Origin: Lachnospiraceae bacterium
GTDB lineage: Bacteria > Bacillota > Clostridia > Lachnospirales > Lachnospiraceae
Reading direction: 5' to 3'
DNA: 64,000 bases
Assembly (NCBI GenBank): GCA_910574195.1
Contig: CAJTBF010000011.1
Location: 74,563 to 138,562 of the forward strand
The position numbers were made by a program, and so were the translations under genes. The notes below the pieces were generated by a model. It saw only the letters and a program-made list of their open reading frames with translations, did no database searches and was not told the origin of the DNA. Below, piece after piece: positions 43,998 to 52,894 of the stretch (positions within the stretch are counted from its first letter, which is position 1; each line of letters starts with the position of its first letter).

Positions 43998-46900
43998 TTA
44001 TTCTACACTTTTCAGTGATTCCACCATATTAATCTTTTTCAGCTTAAAATACATTACCCCATTGACAAATACAGAAAATGCAACGGTAATCAAAAAACCA
44101 TATACAAAACTGCTAAAATCAATATTCCGGCCAAACATCGCGGAATCGATTTCCACTGTCACAATTACAAACTGATGAAGAAATTTCCCCAGCAGAATTC
44201 CGGCCAGCGCACCTAAAACCGTCAAAATCATATTTTCCCGGTATACATACTGCGCCACTTCTCCCGGATAAAATCCCAATACTTTTAGAGTCGCCAGTTC
44301 CCGTTTCCGCTCTGTAATATTAATATTATTCAAATTATACAGCACCACAAAAGCCAGCATTCCCGCGGAAATCACCAGAACCACCATCACAATATTCAGG
44401 CTGACCAGCATATCATTCAATTGTGTTTCAATATCGCTGGTATAGCTGATACTCAAAGCGCCTTTCTCTCTCAGGATCTCTTCGCCCACCTCTTCCTGTT
44501 CCGTTTCTCTGCCTTCCTTCATCATAAAATAGACAGACTGATATTCCGGAGTTTTCCCATAAATCTTTTCATAGAGAGAGGATGTCATATACAAATAATG
44601 CTGCATGTAGTTTTCACAGACTGCAGACACGACGACTTCCAGTTCCCCCTTTTCTTCATCCTGAATATAAATCGAATCTCCTGCGGCGACTCCCAGCTTT
44701 TTTGCCATTTTTTCGGTCAGAATCACCCCATCCTCCTCCAGAGAATATACTTCCTTCGTGATCCGGTCTCTGTGCACAACAAACCGGAAAAATGGTTCCG
44801 CCTCTTTCGGCACATTGAGATAAACGTCTCCTTTGGTATCGCCGCAGCCGATGGTAACCTGCTTTAAAAGCGTTTCGCTTGTTCTCTCCACCCGCGCATC
44901 CGCGGCAAGTTTTTCGCAGGCTTCCGTCCGCTCCGCTTCTGTGGCGTCTTCATTGAGAATCAGGTTTCCATCGTAAAGCTGCAGCTCATGATACTGCAAA
45001 AGTCCAATATCAAAAATAGAATCTTTCAGTCCAAATCCAACCAAAAGAAGCGCCATACAACCACCGATTCCAAAAATCGTCATAAAAAATCTTTTTTTAT
45101 AGCGGATCAGATTCCGCAATGTGGCCTTCCACGTAAAACTCAGCCGGTTCCAGAAGAATCCCATCCGTTCCAAAAAGATCCGTTTTCCCTGCCTGGGCGC
45201 CGGCGGACGCATCAATTCTGCTGCCTGCTCCCGAAGCTCCCGACTGCAGGAAAAGAAGGTCGCCAGCAGAGTACAAATCAATGCTGCTGCGGAAGCCATG
45301 AACGCATACTGTATATTATAAGGAATCACCACGTTTGGAATATGCTCATACATAATTCCATACGCCGTTATAATCACAAACGGAAACACCTTTTCTCCGA
45401 ATAGCACGCCTGCGATACTTCCGGTCAATGTCGCCACACAGGCGTATCCCAGATACTTTCCGGCAATGGCCCTCCGTTCGTATCCCAGGGCTTTTAAAGT
45501 TCCGATCTGGGTTCGCTGTTCCTCCACCATCCGTGTCATTGTCGTCAGACTGATCAACGCCGCCACCAGGAAAAACAGAACAGGAAATACTTTTCCTATG
45601 GCGCGCATCCGATCGGCATTTTCCCCGTAGCCGGCATGCTCCGGAAAGTCATCCCGATCCCGGAGATACCACTTTGCCGATTCGATCTCACGGACTTTTG
45701 TCTCTGCATCCTCCAGTTCCTTTTCTCCATCCGCAATCTTCGCGTCCGCCTCCGCCTTCGCCCTGGCATACTCTTTTTCTCCGTCTGAAAGTTCCTTTTC
45801 CTTCTCCGCAATCTCCCGCCGGGCTGACAGAAGTTCCGACTCTCCTTCCCGGGACTGCTGCCATCCTTTCGTAATCTCCGCCTGGGCCGCGTCCAACTGC
45901 GTCTGGGCGCCGGACAATTGTTTCTCCGCCTGCTCAAATTGTGCCGGCGCCTGGGAAAGCTGCCCGGCCGCGGTCTTCAACTGCTGCTCTCCGGCGTCTA
46001 ACTCAATCCGGGCCGTTTCAATCTGCGCCTGTCCTGCCTCCAACTGCTGCCAGGCTGCAGCCATTTGATTCTGTCCGGCCGTCAGGGCCGCCTGGGCCTC
46101 CTCCCACTGTTTCCGGGAAGCCGCAAGCGCTTCTTCTCCCGCTGCAATCTGCTGCTCCCCGAACGCTAATTCTTCCGCCATTTTATGCAGAAGCGCCAGC
46201 GTATCCGGATCCACAGGGTTCCCCGAAGCCAAGATGTCATACTGTGCTTTCAGTGTACTCCACTGCTGAATAGCCGCATCCAACGCGGAGCGCTCCTGTA
46301 CAAGCTGCGTTTCCCACTGTGCAAGCTGTACGCTTTGTTCCTCCAGCTTTGCCTGTTCCTGCGCAATCTGTTCCCGCTGCCGCTCCAAAGCCGCGCTTTG
46401 TTCCTCCAGCAGGGTACGCTGGCTCTCCAGCAATTGGCTCTGCCGGTTATATTCCTCCACCTGCCGGTTATATTCCTCTATCTTCTGGTTCAGCTGCCGC
46501 CCCTGCGCATTGGCCTGCCCTGCCTGCCGATACAGTTCTTCCTCCCCGGAAAGCAGTCGGGCTTTTGCCTGCTCCAACTGTGCCGAGGATGTTTCAATCT
46601 GCCCTTTCCCATCCTCCAGCTTCTTCCGTCCGTCTGTAAGCTCCCTCTCCGCCTTTGCCAGTTCCTCTTCCGCTTCCCCGCGGGCATCCGCAAGTTCCTG
46701 TTTTGCATCGGTTATTTTCTCCTGCGCTTCTTCTCTGACCCCTCGGGTACGTGCTTCCTCCCTCTCTTTCTGAATCTCTTTGATCTGCTTTTTCACCTCT
46801 TCTATACGATCCGTATAGGCATCGGTAAATTCGGTCAAACCCGCCGCCTCTTTCACGGAAAGATACAGTTCCGTGTAGACCTCTGTCCGGAAACTTTCTT

Positions 46901-47504
46901 CCGGCACGCAAACAAAACCGGCAATACTGCCGGTGCCGATCGTCGTGCTCCCACGATGAAATCCAATATAGCAGGGACTGCTGACCGCGCCTACAATCGT
47001 AAACGTATCTGTTGTCAGCGTGTCCGTAATCTCGTCTTCCTTCCCGGAAGTCAGACATATCTTATCTCCAATGGAAAATCCCCCCGATTCCAGATAATCC
47101 ACATCCACCACACACTCGTTCTCTTTCCCGGGAAGTCTGCCCTCCTCCACTGTCAGAACATTCATGGTAGGCAATATGGACATCACATGCACCGCCTGGC
47201 TGCTGTCCTTCGCCTGACACAACGCATCCACGGAATACCCATATTCTACCTTCTCCACCCCGTCCAGTTCTTCCAGGGCATGGATGTCCTCTTCTGTCAG
47301 TCCAAGCGTACTGATAATCTGAAGGTCCGCCATCCGTTTTTCGTCAAAATAGGCGTCCCCGGAAAACCGCATATCCGGCTCTGTGGCACGGATTCCGGAA
47401 AAGAATGCAACGCCGATGGCCACGATAAAAAAGATCGAAAGAAACCGTCCCAGGCTGGTCCGGATTTCCATAAAAAATTCTTTTCGCAGTGCTTTTTTTC
47501 CCAT
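43998..47504 (-). CDS. Giant FtsX-like ABC permease with long extracytoplasmic coiled coil
   Basis: 1168 residues. Helix 1 is at about 15-37, followed by a MacB-like periplasmic-type domain (about 40-225), then some 375 residues (about 226-600, bases 46829-45704) of uninterrupted coiled coil rich in Gln, Ala, Glu and repeats such as LEAGQAQIETA and LDAGEQQL. Then come an FtsX domain (about 620-745, FLVAALISLTTMTRMVEEQRTQIGTLKALGYERRAI), a fourth helix and second soluble domain, and a second FtsX domain near the C-terminus. Two FtsX domains mean it can act with the ATPase alone. Such proteins are known in Clostridia but the substrate is unknown; the coil may reach to the cell wall. It starts 9 bases after the ATPase gene stops. 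Confidence 0.9.
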   Translation of the reverse strand: MGKKALRKEFFMEIRTSLGRFLSIFFIVAIGVAFFSGIRATEPDMRFSGDAYFDEKRMADLQIISTLGLTEEDIHALEELDGVEKVEYGYSVDALCQAKDSSQAVHVMSILPTMNVLTVEEGRLPGKENECVVDVDYLESGGFSIGDKICLTSGKEDEITDTLTTDTFTIVGAVSSPCYIGFHRGSTTIGTGSIAGFVCVPEESFRTEVYTELYLSVKEAAGLTEFTDAYTDRIEEVKKQIKEIQKEREEARTRGVREEAQEKITDAKQELADARGEAEEELAKAERELTDGRKKLEDGKGQIETSSAQLEQAKARLLSGEEELYRQAGQANAQGRQLNQKIEEYNRQVEEYNRQSQLLESQRTLLEEQSAALERQREQIAQEQAKLEEQSVQLAQWETQLVQERSALDAAIQQWSTLKAQYDILASGNPVDPDTLALLHKMAEELAFGEQQIAAGEEALAASRKQWEEAQAALTAGQNQMAAAWQQLEAGQAQIETARIELDAGEQQLKTAAGQLSQAPAQFEQAEKQLSGAQTQLDAAQAEITKGWQQSREGESELLSARREIAEKEKELSDGEKEYARAKAEADAKIADGEKELEDAETKVREIESAKWYLRDRDDFPEHAGYGENADRMRAIGKVFPVLFFLVAALISLTTMTRMVEEQRTQIGTLKALGYERRAIAGKYLGYACVATLTGSIAGVLFGEKVFPFVIITAYGIMYEHIPNVVIPYNIQYAFMASAAALICTLLATFFSCSRELREQAAELMRPPAPRQGKRIFLERMGFFWNRLSFTWKATLRNLIRYKKRFFMTIFGIGGCMALLLVGFGLKDSIFDIGLLQYHELQLYDGNLILNEDATEAERTEACEKLAADARVERTSETLLKQVTIGCGDTKGDVYLNVPKEAEPFFRFVVHRDRITKEVYSLEEDGVILTEKMAKKLGVAAGDSIYIQDEEKGELEVVVSAVCENYMQHYLYMTSSLYEKIYGKTPEYQSVYFMMKEGRETEQEEVGEEILREKGALSISYTSDIETQLNDMLVSLNIVMVVLVISAGMLAFVVLYNLNNINITERKRELATLKVLGFYPGEVAQYVYRENMILTVLGALAGILLGKFLHQFVIVTVEIDSAMFGRNIDFSSFVYGFLITVAFSVFVNGVMYFKLKKINMVESLKSVE

Positions 47505-47513
47505 ATGTACAAC

Positions 47514-48218
47514 CTACCATTCAATCTCGTCAATGGATACCGGATATGCATTAGTCTCCATACCGGATACTTTGCCGTTTTTAATCCGGATCAGCCGATC
47601 CGCCATAGGAGCCAGCGCGGAATTATGAGTAATCACGATCACCGTCATTCCCTTTTCCCGGCACATATCCTGTAAAAGTTTCAGAATGGATTTCCCTGTA
47701 TTGTAATCCAGAGCGCCCGTTGGCTCGTCGCACAAAAGCAGTTTTGGATTTTTGGCCAGTGCGCGGGCAATAGACACACGCTGCTGCTCTCCGCCGGAAA
47801 GCTGCGCCGGGAAATTGTCCAGACGGTCTCCCAGCCCCACGTCCTCCAGAACGGTCCTGGCATCCAGGGGATCCTTGCAGATCTGCAGCGCCAGTTCCAC
47901 GTTCTCTTTTGCCGTCAGATTGGGAACCAGATTGTAGAACTGGAACACAAATCCAATCTCATTGCGGCGGTAACCGGTCAACTGCCGTTCATTATACCGG
48001 GTGATATCCGCCCCATCCACGATAATTTTCCCGGTAGTCGCCGTATCCATCCCGCCCAGAATATTTAGGACCGTCGTTTTTCCTGCGCCGCTTGGTCCTA
48101 CAATGACAACAAACTCACCCTTTTTGATTGAAAAATCAATTCCGTCCACCGCCCGGATCTCTACTTCTCCCATCTGGTAGACCTTTGTGATATTCGTCAG
48201 TTGTACAAAATCTTCCAT
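47514..48218 (-). CDS. ABC transporter ATPase (MacB/LolD type)
   Basis: 234 residues: Walker [32 protein letters not shown], signature [15 protein letters not shown], Walker [13 protein letters not shown] and the switch VITHN, the set typical for ATPases of MacB/FtsX-type exporters or mechanotransmitters. ATG 48218 has GGAGAAAAAG upstream; ATG 48230 is possible but its only site is adjacent to the codon. First gene of the operon with the giant permease and the two-component system. Confidence 0.93.
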   Translation of the reverse strand: MEDFVQLTNITKVYQMGEVEIRAVDGIDFSIKKGEFVVIVGPSGAGKTTVLNILGGMDTATTGKIIVDGADITRYNERQLTGYRRNEIGFVFQFYNLVPNLTAKENVELALQICKDPLDARTVLEDVGLGDRLDNFPAQLSGGEQQRVSIARALAKNPKLLLCDEPTGALDYNTGKSILKLLQDMCREKGMTVIVITHNSALAPMADRLIRIKNGKVSGMETNAYPVSIDEIEW

Positions 48219-48402
48219 CTTTTTCTCCATCCTCAATCCGTCTTCCTGCAAAGCCGACCTCTGAAATCATCCAATGGTACATCGGCAGAAATAAGTTCCG
48301 TAATATACTACTGGATTATATCATATTAAAAGAGAAAAAGAAGAGAGTTCATATTTTTTTTAGATTTTAAAAAGGTGCAATGCCTTTCATAATTCAGTCA
48401 AA

Positions 48403-48531
48403 TGCCCCGTAGCAAGCTACGAGGCATGAGGTTTGTTATACGCAACAAGCTGCGGGGTATTTGATCCTCGCGACAGTCGCCAAATATCCATGCAAGCATG
48501 GCTACTTGGCTCGTTGCTTCGCGGAAATAAA
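48403..48531. repeat. Intergenic palindrome and dispersed repeat, copy A
   Basis: In the 350-base gap 48219-48568 there are two elements. A stem at 48403-48426 has CGTAG/CTACG as its core. The segment 48481-48531 matches, in opposite orientation, bases 57783-57833: CGCGAAGCAACGAGCCA and GCCATGCTTGCATG are shared. The remaining bases show an AT-rich stretch (48330-48375) and no coding potential. Confidence 0.7.
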
Positions 48532-48568
48532 GACTTCGCACCTCCGTGTTGCCATACTCATTTGGATT

Positions 48569-48751
48569 TTATTCTTTGATCCGGTCAATCTCGGTTAAGT
48601 TAATACCAGAAGAAGTAAGAATGATTTTTAATTCAATATATCTTACCTTCATCACTTTATATACCTCAGATTCCTTTTCTGCTAAAAGCATATAAGTTTG
48701 TAGTCTGGAGAATTCTTCGATGTTTTTTTGCATCATTTCCTTTTCAGTCAT
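48569..48751 (-). CDS. Small hypothetical protein
   Basis: 60 residues, charged and helical (MTEKEMMQKNIEEFSRLQTY.., ending in DRIKE), without membrane segment or signal. AGGTGATGGT precedes the start, and the codon pattern looks coding. It stands alone: repeats on one side and a 194-base gap on the other. I recognise no family; short two-helix or coiled-coil protein is the most I can say. Confidence 0.6.
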   Translation of the reverse strand: MTEKEMMQKNIEEFSRLQTYMLLAEKESEVYKVMKVRYIELKIILTSSGINLTEIDRIKE

Positions 48752-48884
48752 ACCATCACCTACTTTCTATAAGTGCCGTTTGCTTTGGTATTTTCATTAT
48801 ATCAATAAGTGATTTTGGTGTAAAGCCTTCATTCAATTATTGATCGAAAACCAACGAAGGAATCTGTTATCGCTGCGTAAGTCT

Positions 48885-48916
48885 GTTCTCACGGAATGCG
48901 TTAGATTGCGCATTCC
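48885..48916. repeat. Palindrome downstream of the BadF-type kinase gene
   Basis: GGAATGCG (48893-48900) pairs with CGCATTCC (48909-48916). The left flank AAGTCTGTTCTCACGGAAT (48879-48897) resembles AAGTCCGTTCTCATGGAAT at 37703-37721 (17 of 19 bases). It may end the sugar operon but has no T-run. Confidence 0.45.
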
Positions 48917-48945
48917 TGAGCCGTGAAAAGTAACAGGAATCGTTA

Positions 48946-49968
48946 CTAATCACGGTGCCTTGCACTTTGCTGCAACGCTTTGACACAGGCGCCCTCTGCC
49001 GGAACAGCCCGGTTCTGTATCAATTGAAAATCCGGTACATACTTTCGCAGCGCTAATGTCATGGCATCCAGATGCAGTAAACTTGCCGCCTTTACAAACA
49101 TACTGCCGGACAGTACGATGGGCAGTTCCTGTTGATCCATTCCTGTATTCGCGTCCGGCAAAGTATACCCATCCGGGCATCCCGCATCTAATGTGCTCCG
49201 CACGAGCGGACGCTTCGCGTCCGATAAAGTATATCGAATAAAGTTTCCCATGATCTCACCCATGGAATTTCCAAAAGAAATCAGGATATCCTGACAAACC
49301 TTATCCCCTTCCCGGGCAAGCAGAAAAATCTCCTTTGCAATCTTCCCGTTTTCGTATACTTTTTCCGGTTCTTCCTGCATTCTGCTCAGGACCCCCTCTA
49401 TATCCTTTACGCTGCACAATTCGGGAATCCGCGTCTCCAATCTTGTCTTTGGCCCGGTATGTTCCTCACTGCGGAATCCATAGTGCAGCGCTTCCCGGAT
49501 CAGCATTTTCGTGGCCGGAAGATTCCCCTGTTCATACCGTAGCGCCCGAAGAGTATGCCGCCTCCCTTCCGGATCCTGCAAAGCAAAATTAAACTCGGTT
49601 CCGCAGACCGCCACTCCACCCCAGGACACGGAAGGCACACAGGCCATGGCAATCCACACGTCATTTTCAATCTTGTACGGAATTCTCCCAAATACCGGAA
49701 GGAAAATTTCTGTCAGCCGCTTCTCGTCCTGTAAGGAATCGCATCCGGCAATTCCGATATGCACAAAGGAAATCTCATCCTCCGAAAGTTGTGCCCGCAA
49801 AAGCAGGTTTTCCAAAACTTCCCGCATATTTTTTTGTACTTCTTCCGCCGGAAGAAATTCATGATTGGTGGGGCCTCCGGTATAGGAATATTTTTGCTTC
49901 CCAAGGTCGTCGCACAGAATTCCCTGGGTCTTTGTTCCCCCACCGTCAATTCCGATCACATACGCCAT
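48946..49968 (-). CDS. BadF/BcrA-family ATPase, N-acetylglucosamine-kinase-like
   Basis: 340 residues of the ASKHA fold: phosphate-1 loop GIDGGGTKTQG at the N-terminus, IGIAGCDSL, FGRIPYKIENDVWIA, GGVAVCGTEFN in the phosphate-2 region and PIVLSGSMFVKA in the adenosine region. Family members phosphorylate amino sugars such as GlcNAc. Residues about 246-273 look like an insertion: YTLSDAK and YTLPDAN are 22 residues apart and flanked by an 18-base direct repeat (49150-49167 and 49216-49233). It starts 5 bases after the aldo/keto reductase gene stops and is last in the sugar operon. Confidence 0.8.
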   Translation of the reverse strand: MAYVIGIDGGGTKTQGILCDDLGKQKYSYTGGPTNHEFLPAEEVQKNMREVLENLLLRAQLSEDEISFVHIGIAGCDSLQDEKRLTEIFLPVFGRIPYKIENDVWIAMACVPSVSWGGVAVCGTEFNFALQDPEGRRHTLRALRYEQGNLPATKMLIREALHYGFRSEEHTGPKTRLETRIPELCSVKDIEGVLSRMQEEPEKVYENGKIAKEIFLLAREGDKVCQDILISFGNSMGEIMGNFIRYTLSDAKRPLVRSTLDAGCPDGYTLPDANTGMDQQELPIVLSGSMFVKAASLLHLDAMTLALRKYVPDFQLIQNRAVPAEGACVKALQQSARHRD

Positions 49969-49973
49969 CTCTT

Positions 49974-50933
49974 TTATCCTCTCAAATACTGCATTTCTTC
50001 TTTCGACAAAGACAACTCTGCCGCGGCAATACTTTCCTGATACTGTTCCACCGTACGCGGTCCGATCAGCGCTGCGGACGGAAACGGACTGTGCAAAAGA
50101 TAAGCAAGTGTGATTGCTGTCAGCGTTGTCTGTTTTTTTTCTGCCAAATGCAGCGCCCGCTCATATCGTGCAATATTCTTTGCAGAACCATATAATTTCT
50201 GCAAATTTTCAGGTACCGCTGTCTGAGCCCGATTGTGATATTTCTGGAAAAATCCCCTGGCCTGCGATTCATAAGCAAACGCCATCAATCCGGTTCTTTC
50301 ATGCATCTGATATGCAGCTTCATCCATATTGGTACAGCCCGGCCATGGGTAATACTCCATCTGCGCATCCGCCATACTCCATAATGTCTGATTGGCAGAA
50401 AATCCCTGCAATCCATGTGCCTGTGCATAATTCTGCCCTGCCTCTATACGCTTTGCACTCCAGTTGGAAGTCCCAAAATACCGGATTTTCCCTTCTTTTT
50501 TAAATTCATTCAGATATTCGATGATTTCTCCTGCCGGAAGCTTTACATCGTCCCGATGCAAAAAGAATAAATCAATTACATCGGTCTGCAGCGCTTTCAG
50601 ACTTTCTTCCAGATCTGCCTGAATGTCTTCCTTTCGCAGACGGGAAATCTCCGGTTTTTTGGGATCCGGATGCCCCCCTTTGGTTACTACGATAAACTCA
50701 TTTCTGCAATTTCTCTGTTTCAGCCAGTTTCCGATGTGCCGATCACACACATTCGTACCGGCCGGGAAAAATTTTCCATATACATTGGCAGAATCCAGCA
50801 TATTTCCACCTGCTTCCCGGTACATATCCAAAATTTTCCATGCATTCTCCACAGAGCCTTCCACACTACATATGGAACCCATTACAATTGCTGCCGTTTT
50901 CAAATCCGTTCCCGAAATCTGCACATATCTCAT
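49974..50933 (-). CDS. Aldo/keto reductase
   Basis: 319 residues of the AKR barrel with the full catalytic set: Asp and Tyr in LDSANVYG (near residues 47-54), Lys in IVVTKGGHPD and His in LFFLHRDDV. NADPH-site residues are in the IGPRTVEQ region near the C-terminus. It reduces a carbonyl or oxidises a sugar alcohol; substrate unknown. It lies between the ABC permease gene (137-base gap) and the BadF-type kinase gene, so it probably acts on the imported sugar before or after phosphorylation. Confidence 0.93.
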   Translation of the reverse strand: MRYVQISGTDLKTAAIVMGSICSVEGSVENAWKILDMYREAGGNMLDSANVYGKFFPAGTNVCDRHIGNWLKQRNCRNEFIVVTKGGHPDPKKPEISRLRKEDIQADLEESLKALQTDVIDLFFLHRDDVKLPAGEIIEYLNEFKKEGKIRYFGTSNWSAKRIEAGQNYAQAHGLQGFSANQTLWSMADAQMEYYPWPGCTNMDEAAYQMHERTGLMAFAYESQARGFFQKYHNRAQTAVPENLQKLYGSAKNIARYERALHLAEKKQTTLTAITLAYLLHSPFPSAALIGPRTVEQYQESIAAAELSLSKEEMQYLRG

Positions 50934-51070
50934 TTTTTCTCTTCCTTTCCCTTCCGTCCCTCAAAATTCCCCATCTGCATCTCCACATATCCTTCTCCCG
51001 GAATTTCATCGGAGACTCTATAAATTTTCTTACCGCCGCCTGCATTCCTTTGCCAGGAGTTTTCCTGTTC

Positions 51071-51916
51071 TTATTTCAGAACCGAACCTGCACTGATGGC
51101 GTTCTCCACCTGCCGGCTGAAGAACAGATATAACACAATCGGAATAAAACTGGTAATGACCATGGACGCAAACAACCCTCCAAAATCACTTCCCGACCGG
51201 GTGGAATATCCCAAAAGCATCAAGGGAAGTGTTTTCTTGGCATCACTGTTCAGCAGAACCAGGGAATAAATAAACTCATTCCAGCTATTTAAAAAGATAT
51301 AAATACTCATGGCCGCAATGGGAGACTTCATCAACGGCAAAATGATCGTGAAGAATAAACGGAAAATACCGCATCCATCCATCACCGCCGCTTCCTCCAT
51401 CTCATAAGGAATCCCCTTTAGAAAACCGGAAGCGATCATGGTGGATACTCCGATATTGAATGCAGTAATCACCAGAATAATGGACAGCGGATTGTCTACC
51501 AGATGGATTTTTCTCATAATGATAAAAATCGGAATGACCACAATCTGTGAGGGAAGTAAAATGCCAAGCATGGCAATGGACATTCCCACATTTTTATATT
51601 TCCACCGCATTCTTGTCAACGCGTACGCCAACATGGTGGACACCACCACCGTCAATAAAATCGTAAGCAACGTATAAATCACACTGTTTTTAAAATAATG
51701 CAGTACATTTCGGTTGACAATGGCATCATAATAATTTCCCAGGAATAATTCTTTCGGCAACCCGAACGTATCTCCGGTTACAATCTGTTCGGTTCTGCGG
51801 AAAGAATTGACTACCAGCCAGTAAATCGGATACAGGGTAGTCAATACCAGAAGGCCAAGAATTGCCGTGGTCACTCTGCGGGCCAGTTTATTCTGCATTT
51901 CATTTGGATTTCTCAT
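51071..51916 (-). CDS. Carbohydrate ABC transporter permease (MalG type)
   Basis: 281 residues with six helices. The EAA loop reads EMEEAAVMDGCGIFRLFFTIILPLMKSP (near residues 178-205), diagnostic for contact with an MsmK-like ATPase. N-terminal GLLVLTTLYPIYWLVVNSFR is typical of CUT1 permeases. It starts 12 bases after the MalF-type gene stops. No ATPase gene is in this operon, so a shared one elsewhere is expected. Confidence 0.95.
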   Translation of the reverse strand: MRNPNEMQNKLARRVTTAILGLLVLTTLYPIYWLVVNSFRRTEQIVTGDTFGLPKELFLGNYYDAIVNRNVLHYFKNSVIYTLLTILLTVVVSTMLAYALTRMRWKYKNVGMSIAMLGILLPSQIVVIPIFIIMRKIHLVDNPLSIILVITAFNIGVSTMIASGFLKGIPYEMEEAAVMDGCGIFRLFFTIILPLMKSPIAAMSIYIFLNSWNEFIYSLVLLNSDAKKTLPLMLLGYSTRSGSDFGGLFASMVITSFIPIVLYLFFSRQVENAISAGSVLK

Positions 51917-51928
51917 CTTATACCCTCC

Positions 51929-52813
51929 CTAAAATTCTACTTCCTGATCCCGGATCAGGAAATTGATCACGGCCAGAATCACAATACTTTCTAAAATGGT
52001 AATGGATGCAATGGCACAGGATAATCCCAGCCGGGAATTCGAAAACGCTTCTCTATATATGAGCATCATAACGGTCATCGTCAGATCTCCCGGCCCCCCC
52101 TTGGTCATAACATAAACTTGCGGGAAGGTATAAAATCCGCCGATCGTATTGATGATGATACAGGTTTTGATAATATTTTTACAAAGAGGCAGTGTAATAT
52201 ATCTGGAAATCTGCAGAAAATTAGCACCGTCTATTTTAGCCGCCTCATAGTAAGATTCCGGAACCGCCATGATCCCCGTATATACCAGAAGAATAGTCAT
52301 TCCCAAAACCCACCACATTCCTACAATGGCCACACAGATCATAGCCGTCTTCTGATCAGAAAGCCAGGACGTCTTCAGGGAAGAGAGATGAAAAAAGTCC
52401 AGCAACTTATTCAAAACCCCCCATTCCGTATGATAAATAGACAGCCATAACTGGGAAATGACACTGATAGACAACACAAACGGAATCAAATATGCGGTTT
52501 TATAGAACTTCTGAATCCGGGATTTCAAACCGCAGGTGAGAAATGCAATCAGCGTTCCCAGAATCGCAATTCCAAATGTGGCAAAAATTGCCAGCCCCAG
52601 TGATTTCCAATTTGCATTTGCAAAATAACCTTCCGTAAATACCTGCCTGTAATTGTTCCAGCCTGCGAATTCACTGAAAGAAATTCCATCTGTTTTTTGA
52701 AAGGCCAGATAAAATATGTAAAAAATAGGATATATGACCAATGTAAAGAACAGAAGGGCCGCAGGAGCGCAAAATAAAAATATGTTCCGTTTACTTCCTA
52801 ATATTTTCTGCAT
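51929..52813 (-). CDS. Carbohydrate ABC transporter permease (MalF type)
   Basis: 294 residues with six helices and the CUT1 EAA motif ESYYEAAKIDGANFLQISRYITLPLCKN (near residues 184-211). It forms the channel with the MalG-type protein. GGAGGGAA precedes ATG 52813. It follows the binding-protein gene after an 81-base gap that contains a 14-bp hairpin. Confidence 0.95.
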   Translation of the reverse strand: MQKILGSKRNIFLFCAPAALLFFTLVIYPIFYIFYLAFQKTDGISFSEFAGWNNYRQVFTEGYFANANWKSLGLAIFATFGIAILGTLIAFLTCGLKSRIQKFYKTAYLIPFVLSISVISQLWLSIYHTEWGVLNKLLDFFHLSSLKTSWLSDQKTAMICVAIVGMWWVLGMTILLVYTGIMAVPESYYEAAKIDGANFLQISRYITLPLCKNIIKTCIIINTIGGFYTFPQVYVMTKGGPGDLTMTVMMLIYREAFSNSRLGLSCAIASITILESIVILAVINFLIRDQEVEF

Positions 52814-52833
52814 GTTGATTCCCTCCGAACCTA

Positions 52834-52874
52834 TATACGGGATACGGCAGATCTGCTGTCCCGTATCCCGTATA
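52834..52874 (-). other. 14-bp stem-loop between binding-protein and permease genes
   Basis: TATACGGGATACGG (52834-52847) pairs perfectly with 52861-52874 around a 13-base loop. No T-run follows closely on the minus strand. Such stems commonly protect or attenuate mRNA so that the binding protein exceeds the permeases. Confidence 0.65.
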
Positions 52875-52894
52875 AGATAAATTGATAATTTTAT

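Noticed and set aside
46185..47675. 496-codon plus-strand frame opposite the giant permease
   Set aside because: Antisense of a repetitive coiled-coil region, which leaves long false frames.
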